Assembly (NCBI RefSeq): GCF_008831285.2
Contig: NC_045140.1
Span: 15,673,796 to 15,737,795, forward strand
Source of the DNA: Nymphaea colorata
Lineage: Eukaryota; Streptophyta; Magnoliopsida; Nymphaeales; Nymphaeaceae
Direction of reading: 5' to 3'
Length of the DNA stretch: 64,000 nt
Shown here: positions 25,183 through 36,600 of the stretch, piece by piece
Position numbering within the stretch: the stretch's first letter is position 1
Layout: the number at the start of each line of letters is the position of its first letter
Made by a program: the position numbers and the translations under genes
Notes under the pieces: generated by a model
The model's input: the letters and a program-made list of their open reading frames with translations, nothing else
Told to the model about the DNA's origin: nothing
Databases searched by the model: none

Positions 25183-28100
25183 CTCCACTTGGTTAGGCTA
25201 GGCAAGGCATCATCATTCATCACTCCGATGGATAAGGCATCTCGATCGTATAATATAATTGAAGACACAAGGTCTAGTCCCTCCAACTACTTAACGAATT
25301 TTCCTTTACTCATTCCTAAATCTTCCTGTTCAACGGAAAACAAAGCATTTTCAGAAGCCAATGTCCAATGCATCAGATGATTCAGCTCCCGTTCTAATCC
25401 ATGTCCTAAATATGTCAAGTATACTAATCGTGATGTTCCCCCAATACAACCACCAATGAGGCAGTAAATTTACAATGTCACATAATTTTTTAGAAAAATC
25501 TGCAAACCTTTTTTTGCATAAGATAAGGAATGGAACTATGTTTTGTAAAGTACATTAAAGTTATTCAGAATCAAACCAATCAATCAATAACCATGGCCAC
25601 GCAAGGTTCAATATTCCTTTCAAGTTAGAGCCGATCCAATCCAATCGATAAGAGGAGAGTATCTCACTGACTTGCGGTACAATATTCCCACTTACTCGAG
25701 AAGTTTAAGAATCATGGTGGGTCTAGGAATCCGGGTTAGGTGGACCAAAAAGAGGTGTCTCACTCTCCAAAATATAAAATGGTTCTAGAGCTATTATACC
25801 ACCTCCTCCCTCCACTCTAAGTAGGCCAAAGAACCCCCTCTTAGTTCATGTGCTCTAAAACGCCAAGAGTGTCTAAACAATGTGAAATTCATCATAAAAC
25901 TACAAGAAATCAAGATGCACTCAAAGCACTACGAGAGTTTTCTCAAAACAAACGCATTCAATCAAATTTGTTGCAATATGAAAATGTGATAAACAAATCC
26001 ATCTTGTCCTCAATTATATTTATACATATAAATAACGTTTTTAAACAACATATGGCTTTTCGTGTCTTTACATATACTAAGTTCACAAATCACCATTCAT
26101 TTATAATAAAAGATATTAAAGAAAAGAAATATATTTGATCAGATACCTTGCCTCGATCATATTTCAAACAACCATTTTCAGCCATGAGTATTAGAATAGG
26201 ACTTAATGATTTAACTCGACCAATGTATGCCCTTAAGTACTATGTTTAAAAGGACTTTCGAGGAGCCAAATTTTTTGGGATGTTCATAAGATGTGAGGAA
26301 CCAAACAACAATTTTTCATAAAAAAAACCCTTAAATTTACTTTTTTTAATTTTTTTTTTTAAAAATGGCCATTTCAGACATAACACATCTTAGTTGAAAT
26401 GTTAATGGAACTGAATATTATTAAAAATTCAATACAGATTGAATATAACGTTTTAGCCCTGTACTTTTTTTTTTTTTTCTGACAGCCTAATCCGTTAACG
26501 AGAAAAACTGAAACAATCAAGTAATTTGAATATGTGATGATTTATTAAAATTTCAGAATCTCAATACTATTCAAATTAGAGCAGAATTTATAGTTCAAAA
26601 ATTTGTCTCAGTTGCTGACCTTATAAATCAACAAGCAAAAGATTAACGGCTAAGATTTTTGGGAAAAACATGCATAGTAGTGTTAGATTTCAATTTAAAT
26701 AGTTCTCTTAATTTTAGATCTATAACTTTGGAGAAACAAAATTTCTGTCAAAATCTGATCAGAAAACAGAGTTTACTCACATTAAAAAAACAAGGACTTC
26801 TTTGAGGAATTTTTACGAGCAAACAATAAATCAAATTTTCATGCAATGAATAGTGATGTTTGTTGAATATGTCAAGAATTTCCCACAAATTGTTTTGAAA
26901 TAAATTTCTGTAATCATTAAAACACAACTACATTCGAACAATCATGTAACATCATAAGCACTATAGCATACGCATGTGTTGAACCTATGCTTGGACACAA
27001 TAGAAGCTTTAAGCAATACATTCGATTCGGTTTTTTTTTTTTCCCTTTAATATCCATCATCAAACACTCAATTTCAAAATCATAAGGCAATTCCATATAG
27101 TATGCAAGATCATAAAATAATAAATAAATCTAGTTTAGCATGTGGTTTTGCTTAACTACCAATACAGGTTAGTTGTCGTACCTTAGATTTTCTGGCAAAT
27201 CTAACTCAAAATTACTCTAAGGAGTACTTGTTTCGAATCTTAAATAAATTTATTTTGGTTCATTCATAAATTATTCATAGATGAAATATCTAAAGTCAAC
27301 TTATTCCCTAAACCCTAAATATATAACAAAATATAAGTTTCATATATATTATATATGAAGGGCATAATAGGCATGATGATGGACAATTATGTCATTATTG
27401 TTTTTAATTAATAATAGTTACATAATTCTTCTCCATTAAGCTTATTTCTTCTACACATTAAGAGCAATTTATACCTGACTATTTGGAAATTTAGGTTACC
27501 ATTTTATGATAACCACCCAGTATTCAAGAATAATAGTCTTAAATGGGCATGGTTCTCACTTTTTAGGAATTACACCTAAAAATTTTAGGAAGGTCCATGC
27601 TTCCATACAAGATATTAAAACAGAATTTTACTAAAAACGTTGGGTGAGCAAACATTAAATAATTACATCGTTGCCACTATATTTTTTTTCAAATTCATGT
27701 CCTTTCATTTCAAATCTTAGTGTGACATTGTCGATCAAAATCTGAAATCTCAAATGTTATGTGAACTCCAAAATATAATGATCTTTTGAATTAAAAATTC
27801 TTACAAAAATCCAAGGTCATTACGGTAGGGATGTGAGAAACAACGGAGGCTATTTAAGCAGTCCGTTTGGCATGTAGTGAGTTTTTTTTTTTTCAATCAA
27901 ATTTGTGAAGATGGAGATGGCGAACATCAACTAAATTAGGCAAACCATAACCCGTGTGGGAGATATGATAGAGTGATTTGAATGTCTTTAAATAAATGTT
28001 TTCCTTTATATAACGATGATACTTTTGTAATAGGCCATAAGAATTATGATGGATGACTGAAACACACATTCCCAAGGTTTGTTTAGTTGCTGAGAGGAAG

Positions 28101-30631
28101 AGGAGTCGATTTCTGACTCGCGAAATGGTTTCGCCGACCTTTCAGTTTCGGCACACCCACTTCCTCTCTTCTGTCATTTGTTTGTAATGGCAGCATTGCG
28201 TATCAACCGGCCTTTTTTTTTTTTCTTTATTTACTGTAGTAGACCTAAAAATTTAAGTCGAGAGGAACACCTCTACATACATACATTTAAGAGCAGAGCC
28301 ACTTAGAGGTAATTACACGCACCAGCTCCACAAATTTTCATTATTTTTGTATAGGTGCTTTTAATTATTTACTTTTATATATATATATACTAGTAAGTAT
28401 AAACATTTTTGAAATAGTACCCAGAACTTCTGTCTCGCAGCTGTACAATGACATGTGGCTCTCTGCTCTTACCGTTAACCATATCATTCTTTTTTCTTTT
28501 ATTAAGAAGGCATAATTGAAGTAATTTAAAAAGATAAAACTCGAGAAGAAAACACGATATATTATGAAAATAGGTTTTTTGGATTAAATTGAGAAGCCAA
28601 ATAATTGAGTGAATCGACGATGGAATGGAAACAAGATTGGAAGAGGTTATGCGGTGTCTTTAAAGATCACAAGGCCAACCAATATAAAAAAAAGAAAAAA
28701 GAGCTAAAGAAAAGCACTGGATATGGCAGGCACCATGGAGCTGAGTCGAATCCGCCACGGAGAGCTAATTTCCTCTCTCTCCTTTTTCATGGCGATCATC
28801 TCTGGCTGCTCAATCCCGCAAACGAGTGCAAGTTTAACACGTGGAGTTTATCCAATCGCTCTGGTTGTCTGTCCAGCTGAATATCACCACGAAATTTGTT
28901 TTGCATCACAAAAAATGTTTAAAAGAGTTGGGCCACATGTTGTTGGACCAATCAATCTCCTGAGGATTTTCGAAAACCCACTTCTTCTCTTCTTTTTTCC
29001 AACCAAAAACAAGAAGATGTTCTATGCACCAGCTTTTTGCATCTTTTCTTTTTCTTTTCTCAGTAACCAACGTTTTAATCAGATGCGTGTCACGGCAAGG
29101 AAAGGAGAAAGGCGCTTTTCCTGTGATGTGAATACACTATAGTTGCATGCACCACCACAGACTTGCACGTCCCTCCGTCTCCCTGAGACCGATGGGAGCG
29201 CAATGTCAGCAGCAGATGAAAGCGAAGGGCCATGCCGGCAAATCAATGTTCGACCATCAAAAGCCTCGCTCGGAGGTCGATTTATGGACACACACAAATG
29301 TGTATTAGTGGTGGAGATAGAGATTGCAGAGCCCTGGGCTAGAGTCACATTGTTTATCTTTCTGCTGCTTGTGTTAAAACAGTTTTTTGGTGTTTTTGGT
29401 CTGGCGCCTGTTCATCTCCTCCTGTAAATATCTCGTTTTTGTTAATAAACCAGGCAGGGAGCATAACTCCCACCGTACCTTGGATTGGAATTGTGGATGA
29501 GGAGGTGATTAATTACTCCACAACTTCCAATGGATGCGTCCTAACTATTTAGCTACCCAAGCAAATGTATCCACCGCCACCACCTCATACCGTTGCCGTG
29601 CAAGGTTTTCATTACACTCCTTCTCTCCAAGCAAAAGGAGATGCATTACTTTTATCAAGCGCAGTACGTCGTGGCGTTTCAAGAGCGAGTTGAATTTTAT
29701 CTTCCTTCCACAGGCATGCTGGTCGGACTGGCATACCAATCTCAGCCCTCCTACCTTTTCAGCAACCCACTGCCACTGATCAACCTTTCCACTCCCACTG
29801 ATCAACCTTTTCCACTCCCACCGACTGTGGACTTTAACTACTCCTGAGCCATTAAAAAACTACGACGAAAACGCAATTTATTTGCTTTCTTTTTTATTTT
29901 GTTGTGGCAAACAACTAAACCGGGTGTCCAATCACCACCCAACAGCGATGTGACGGTGAGGGGAGATTCGGAGAAATGAATTTTCATCGCATCGCAGGTG
30001 TGATCAACTTTGCGGATAACAAGAAGCCAGAGGGTCTCCGGCTAAAAATGGGATACAAGTAAATTTTTTATGCCAAGTTGCTTTTTGCTTACCTCTCCAT
30101 GTTTTTATTAGGGGAGAGAGACATGGGTGGTTGGAATCATCAATTTCTTTTCTTTTTAAGCATTTAAGAGGGAGGGAAGCCCAAGATGTGCACAGAGACC
30201 TTCCACCGCTTTTTGATGTCCATCCAACCCTTTAATACCCCCAGTTTCTCTGACCAACCAGTGCTGGTTGGGCCAGAATTAATGAGAACTTGAGACGTTT
30301 TCTTTTTTTTTTTTTGCTTTTTTTTAAACTGTTTTTTGTTTCCCTCACACCAAATTTGTCCTTTTTTTAAATTATTTTTCATTTCTCTCATACACCAAAC
30401 TCAATAGTATTGACCTTCATATTAAGAATGCCATTATCAGGTCAAATAAATCGATTTTTGTCCTTCCCTCTTCTCCCTTCTCATCTTTTATCTAAAGTGG
30501 CGTGAAACAACCACCCTCGCCCTTGTTGTTTATAACCAACACAACACCACCTTTCCTCCATATTAGGGTTTTCGTGAAAATGATGTTATGTAGCCGTTGG
30601 GGTTACGTGGGCAGCGGAGGGAGGGAAGTCT

Positions 30632-30639
30632 TATAAAAA
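30632..30639 (+). promoter_or_regulatory. Probable TATA box
   Basis: TATAAAAA lies about 290 bp before the start codon of the coiled-coil gene, in a purine-to-pyrimidine transition typical of plant core promoters. No transcript evidence is available. Confidence 0.45.
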
Positions 30640-30920
30640 GCCATACAAAATGCCATTTGATTTCCCACCCCTCTTTCGCCGCCATCCCTTCCCTTGCATT
30701 TCCTGCCTCTCCGTCCTCCACCCTTATCTCCTCCTGCGCCTCCTTCCCCTTCCTCTTCCACTACAACCGTTCCCCTCTTTACTTTCCCTCAAGTTTTCCT
30801 CTTCATTTTCTCCTCAGCCTGGTCAAGGGCAGGTAGCTGCTTCTCGCTAGCTACTGAAGCCGGTGCCTCTTTTTTGGAGGGGGGGAGGAGAAGGAGGGAG
30901 GCTTGCTGTTTCACAAAGAG

Positions 30921-32303
30921 ATGGCCAAGAAGAAGGTCGCAAAGGCATCGAGCAATGACGGACGAGAGGAGCCCAAGGGCAGGTCTCCTCTCAACAGTGA
31001 AGACCATCAGACTGCCAACAACCTCAAATCTCTGAATGACCTCCTCGTCAGACAGACGATGGAGCTCAGGCAACAGGTAGCCGGGCTGGAGAAGTTGAAG
31101 GAAAAGCTCGAGTATGATATCTCGCAGGCAGAGGAGAGAGCCCAAGTGTTGATGTTCGAGAGGGACTCCTCCATTCAGAAGCAGATGGACTCAGAAGAAG
31201 AACGTCGCATCTCTTCTGCCATTCTCGACATAGAGAGAATGCTGGGCGCCACTATCATCTCCGCCCAGGTATCCCAATACAGCCAGGAGAATGACAGATG
31301 GGAGAGAGAGCTCCTGTCTTATCTGCAGGAAGCGCGAGAACAGCAGGAAGCGCTCCAACACTCGTGGAGGATAGAGAAAGAAGGACTCGAGAATGCCATC
31401 TCCAGCAAAGAAGCCAAGATCGCAGAGATGATTGAACTGTGTCGGTCAATCGACAGGTCATGGAAGCTGGAGAAGACGGTGCTCGAGAAGACCATCTGCT
31501 CTCAGGAAACCAAGATTTCCGAGATCGTCAAGTTGAAAGAGGCCATTGAAGAGTCTCGGAAGACTGAGACAGAGGAGTTGCGGCGGACCATATCCGCCCT
31601 CGAATCCGAAACCCGCAGGATGGTCGGGATAAACGAGGAAAGCAAGAAAATCATCGGCCAGAGGGACCTCACGATAGTGGAGCTACTGAATGATGTGGCA
31701 AGGCTGAAAGAGAAAGTTCTGGAAGTGGAGGAGTCTCGTAATGATTTGTTGCACACCAATTATCGGATGCTTACGGAACTGCAGCAGTCCAACGATGGCT
31801 TTTCGAGGGCCAGGAGCGACAACGAGGAACTGAACACGATGGTTCTGAAGCTCAAAGGTGAGATAAAAGTAAAAGATGCGCAGCTCAAGTCGTTGAAAGA
31901 AGAGATGGTCTTGCTTGAGGGCAGGGCAGCAGAATGGATGAAGGGGTATGAGGGTGCAAGCGCCTTAGGGGAGAAGGTGTTGTGCAAACTGCGGAGGACG
32001 GCGGAGATGCTGATGACCTCCGAAAGTGGAGAATTAATGACAACTGCGTGGACGGGAGAGGAAGAAGATGATCATGAAGGTTTCTGGAGCTACAAAAAGG
32101 AGCTGAAGACCATCTGTGGGGCTTTCAAGAAGGAGACAGAGAAAGTGCACGAGATGGCGCAGAAAATCGACAGCATGACGGCTGAGTTGCTGGAATCTGA
32201 AAACAGGAGGAGAAGTATGAATATGTGGCACGCTCTACTATCAACACTCACGGGCGCCGGCGCTGCACTTACCGTTGCTTTAGTCGCCAAATTGCGTTCG
32301 TGA
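30921..32303 (+). CDS. Coiled-coil protein with C-terminal membrane anchor (PMD-like)
   Basis: A single exon of 460 residues from the ATG at 30921; an in-frame ATG at 30903 would add six residues (MLFHKE). The N-terminus is basic (MAKKKVAK). Residues about 30-430 are almost entirely heptad-rich, Glu/Lys/Leu-rich coiled coil. Residues 149-244 contain three 32-residue repeats (see findings). The end, MWHALLSTLTGAGAALTVALVAKLRS, is a short hydrophobic helix with a basic tip, a tail-anchor pattern for insertion into organelle membranes from the cytosol. The layout resembles plant PEROXISOMAL AND MITOCHONDRIAL DIVISION FACTOR proteins (long coiled coil plus tail anchor), but those are usually shorter (about 320 residues in Arabidopsis), so the family call is tentative; other tail-anchored coiled-coil proteins are possible. 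A (CT)n tract begins just after the stop. Confidence 0.85.
   Translation: MAKKKVAKASSNDGREEPKGRSPLNSEDHQTANNLKSLNDLLVRQTMELRQQVAGLEKLKEKLEYDISQAEERAQVLMFERDSSIQKQMDSEEERRISSAILDIERMLGATIISAQVSQYSQENDRWERELLSYLQEAREQQEALQHSWRIEKEGLENAISSKEAKIAEMIELCRSIDRSWKLEKTVLEKTICSQETKISEIVKLKEAIEESRKTETEELRRTISALESETRRMVGINEESKKIIGQRDLTIVELLNDVARLKEKVLEVEESRNDLLHTNYRMLTELQQSNDGFSRARSDNEELNTMVLKLKGEIKVKDAQLKSLKEEMVLLEGRAAEWMKGYEGASALGEKVLCKLRRTAEMLMTSESGELMTTAWTGEEEDDHEGFWSYKKELKTICGAFKKETEKVHEMAQKIDSMTAELLESENRRRSMNMWHALLSTLTGAGAALTVALVAKLRS
31365..31652 (+). repeat. Three in-frame 96-bp repeats inside the coiled-coil gene
   Basis: Encodes residues 149-180, 181-212 and 213-244 as three 32-residue units. 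Units 1 and 2 start WRIEKEGLENAI and WKLEKTVLEKTI and share SxExKIxEx; unit 3 (RKTETEELRRTISALESET) is more diverged. Repeat length and alignment were counted by hand. Confidence 0.75.
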
Positions 32304-33611
32304 CTCTCTCTCTCTCTCTCTCTCTCGCTCGCTCGCTGTGCTTTGCAGTACTTTATGCCTTCGTACTTTATGCCTAAAGCTATAGAAATGCAATCTAAAG
32401 CTCTTCCTACGCCTCCCGAATAAGCTGGTGTTTCTTTCTTCCCCTTCTGAGAAGTTGAGCCTCCAAATGGAATGAGATCCCGCCGATGGCAGGTCAAATG
32501 GAATGAGAAATCCGCCAGTAGAGAATTGGCGAAGGCCTTGGCCATCTGCATGGCTGCTCTGTTTTTCACTTTCATTTCAAGGAAAAGCCAAACATAACCT
32601 ATGCCGTAAAGAAAACGAAAATAAAACAAAGCAGCAGGAAAGCCCGTGGTGCCCAAGTTGCAACCTGCTCTGGAGTCTAAAACCAGCATCTGCTTCCACA
32701 AATGCGAGGGTACCAACTCCGACGATCTTTAAAGATCTCACTATTCCACTAGAACCGGTGGCAAATATTGAGTGCACTACAAACATTAGAATATGTGTGC
32801 ATATAGAGACGTTTCATACCCAAATACGATTTTTTGTGCTGGAGCAAAAATGGTAGCAAAAGGTTCGAAACGTCTGCAGTTTGCACCCCCACCCCCTTCG
32901 GAATTCGTGTAACGTACACGAGTATTTAAGCGATGCCAAACACCTTTAAATGAACTAAAGAATGCATAAACATGAGGCTAAACATCTGCAATTGCATCAA
33001 GTACTGGAACTTGGATACGACCCACGGCAGGACAAACGATGAAACATGTCTGGATGCAGGGACGTACCATGCTCAAATTACGAATTTTGGGTGTTCGTGC
33101 AAAATTGTAATTGATGGCGCATATTAAATACTGGAATTGGATAACCCAGATTGTCGTTGGAATGTCTGGGGACGGGGACATATCATATACACTACGAACA
33201 TTGGAGTTGCGCATACTGGAATTTGGAAATTGGAGCGTCCGTGATCTGCTCGCTCCCGGAATCCTTGCAGTCTAGCTGGCTTTGAGAAAAAGTATAAAAG
33301 ACTCCAAGCTGAGAGCCATAAAAAGCATAACAGAATAGGCTAAACATCTGTACTTGATGGCGTGTTAAATACTGCAATTTGGAAATGTGAAGTTTCCAAC
33401 CCAAAGCGCTGTTTCTCCACAATACTTAAAGAAACTGCCAAATTTGACGATGGTCGGTTCATACATTGTTTGTGCAACGGATTATTTATTAATACAAAAG
33501 AGAACTGTTTGAAAGAGAGCTATAACATGAGATAAATCCTCTAGGGTGGATCATAATGAATAAACAAGGACAACTATGTCTACATATATACATACCACTA
33601 TATCCTGAGAC
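32304..33611. other. Intergenic, no supported gene
   Basis: Begins with a (CT)n tract (32305-32330) in the 3'UTR of the coiled-coil gene. Between 32960 and 33400 a diverged motif, roughly TTGATGGCG..TTAAATACTG.AATTTGG, recurs near 33112, 33210 and 33356, so a decayed tandem or dispersed repeat is likely. The right end is the 3'UTR of the LEC14B gene. Confidence 0.5.
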
Positions 33612-36600
33612 CTACATACGTTTCTTCCGACGGGTCTTCTTCACATCACAGTTTTTTGCTTCATTTCCAGCAGAAGCCTCCCAACAAGCGAGGACGTTAT
33701 CCCACGAGGAGCTCACTAGCATAGGAAAGAAAGGATGCCAACTGCAATCCCTGACAGTTGATGAGTGATACACCAGTTTACTAACAGTATCCCCTGTAAT
33801 CTGACAAAGCAAAACCATTTACATCAGATGATAACACGATACCATACAAGAACAAACAGTGTAGATCTGTAATTGGTAATCATGTGCAACAAAAGACAAG
33901 GAATCCCATTTGAAAAAGTATATATATATATGAAAGCTCATACCACATCATAAATATAGATGCACCCGTCATGAGAGCCAGTATAAATATACTTCTGACC
34001 AGTGCTGCAATATTAGATAAAACAGGAGCAAAAAAGATCAGTCTAAAACTTTAAACTATCCAATCACATGTTTTCTTTGTCTCCACATGCTGAATATATG
34101 TAATGAACATTAGGCCACTGTTGATTCTTCGTGTCCTGATCGGCTGATAAGCAGCATGACTGGCAGACGAAAAAGCAACAGGACCACCACAGGCCATTTT
34201 GAAAAACAAAATTAAGTCCTTTATTGTTTCCCTTATGATACTTCACCACTTGTACTATATCCAGTTTGATGCATGTAATGGCCCTTCAAATGCAAGAAGT
34301 TGAACTCATACACTTCAACAAGGGAACAAAAGACCTCAAGAAAAAGAAGAGGATGACACTATACCTAGACACGGGAGAGAAGTAACAGCGTATGAGTGTA
34401 CGCAAAACTTGATGCCCTTTGTAGGTAGCCAATGACTGGTCGTTTGGATGCTTCAGCTTTCTGCAGTAAGTGGGGTAATCCATCCACCGATAATCCCACT
34501 CGGTGTAGCGCATTCTCCTCGGATAAGCACTGCATATGCAATACAAGCCAAAATAAGTTGGCATCACCAGCATTTAGCTTAGCAGTGTTTAGCAATACCA
34601 TCCAGTTGTTTCCAAAATAGATACATATACTCCAACTGTTGCCAAGGATGAAATTTAAAGAGCAAAGATACCTGTCATCGGCATAAGCATGCAATACCCC
34701 CTATGATAGGCAAGGCAGTGATTACCTTCTATGACAAGATGTACTGCCAGGCGTAAATGGCTTAATATATGTGAAACTCCTTACCAAGTGCCGTAAGACT
34801 GATGAAAGCAATAGGAATGGGCATACCTGGTGTTAGATGACATTTTCCTTATGTCCCATAGTTTGATTGATTGATCTTTTCCATTTGAAATGAAATATCG
34901 GCCATCCCCACGACTATCCAAAAATGTAATTCCTTCCAAATGACCCACCAAGACACCAGCTGCACGGCCTCTTATAAAGCAACGCCTGTCCCACACCTGA
35001 AGAAGGCAAGCATTGGAGAGACTAACATACAGGGCTGAATTAAAAAACAAAAAAGAGCAACATGCTTTTCAGTTGCTGATAATAGGACAAGGCCTAATCT
35101 CACCCATCTTACAAGCATGCAGCCAAGCAGAGTAAGTCACCTCAAATTTCATGCCAATGAGAAGTGTTGAGACTTCTTCTTTCAACTCATAAAACAGGAA
35201 AGGCAGAAATCAAGCACAAAAGGATAGCACAAAGCATCATGGACGTGTAATCGAGTTGTCTCACGGCCAACATAATATGAATGAGTACGAAACCAAGGGA
35301 AGCCTTAAAGAAAGTGCTGCACAATCCAACTTCACATTATAAATTTGAAGTCTTTGCTGATGCACCAAAGACAAGACGTAAGGCCTCGGTGGTCGTCCCT
35401 TTTTCAGTTATGGCTTTGCCATTCTTTCAGAAACCAACTCATGTTGATGATATAAAGGTTGGAAGCATTCAAGGCACTTTTGATCAGTGTTGTACGACGG
35501 GGCCGTATCCTACGTTATGTATCGTCACGTTTCAAAAATGCGATACGATACACCACCTGTATCGTAAACAGGTAGTGTATCATCCATGTATCGCACGTAT
35601 CGTACGATACAAGCACCGTATTGTACAATACAGTTACGATACAATTACGATATGTTATGTACTTATATTATGTTCCTTGTTGTGCTTTCCAGATTGATAT
35701 TGATATATTGTTATGAATTTTGATGTTCATGAATGTTGAAATAATGAATCGTAACTTTATAGCAATAATAAGTCTATCATTCTGTAAAACATGTTTTTTA
35801 TGAAAAACATATTATTCTTGATTTTTACTGATTTTTTTGAAATTTTCTGTATTTTTTCTGATTAATTTTATAAAAAATACGATATGTTACGATATTTTAC
35901 GATACAACGTATCTTAAAGCCAAATCGATACGGCTTACGTAACGCTTTTTACAACATTGCTTTTGATAAGACAGCTATAGTGGATGTGTCCTAGGGTGCC
36001 TAGCACTTCCTATGAGGTCTTCCATCCATCATGGAACCTGCTTCCCACAAGGAGGATGTCAGACAATAAAAACTCAAGCATGACTCACAACTATTAACTG
36101 GATGTATGATGATCAAAACTAGCAACAAATGCATGCTGGTCCTTTGAAATCTTTATTGCCAAAACATTAAATCCAATCACCTGGTTTTACAATATTATAT
36201 GTGAGAATTTGTAAACAAAAAGGACTGACCGCAGTTCACAACCATGATGATGAATCCTAATGGTCCTAATAGTCTCTCTCTCTCCCTCTCTCTGTCCGTG
36301 TGTCTGTGGATGTGGATGTGGCAATCTGTGAGCTATCAAATCAAACAAACCAAACAATTCATAATAGCCCTCGTAAGTTCTCCTTTTCCAAGTTCTCATA
36401 TTTCAGCATGCTACAACACGCACGCACGCACGCACACACACAGATTTTATCCAATTCACTATAGATGTAATTATTTCCTTCACATTCAAATCTAGTTTAA
36501 AACCAAGGTGGCTGTTGTGTCAGGGATAAAATAAAAAAGTTCATGGCATGGAAGATGGAGCCCAAGTTAAACTAGGTCCTGACTTTGAATTATCCAGCAA

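Larger units (their letters stand above)
23890..30920. other. AT-rich intergenic DNA
   Basis: Seven kilobases in which no gene is supported. 25400-28600 is very AT-rich with scattered stops in all frames. Open frames at 28723-29142, 29143-29427 and 29534-29847 show no family resemblance. A short tandem repeat (25097-25182) is listed separately. The last 300 bp hold the promoter and 5'UTR of the coiled-coil gene. Confidence 0.55.

Noticed and set aside
27311-27319. Telomere-like CCCTAAA word
   Set aside because: Only one unit; no interstitial telomere array.
35281-35697. 138-codon plus-strand open frame
   Set aside because: Its right half is the hAT MITE and its left half is intron sequence of LEC14B; no domain.
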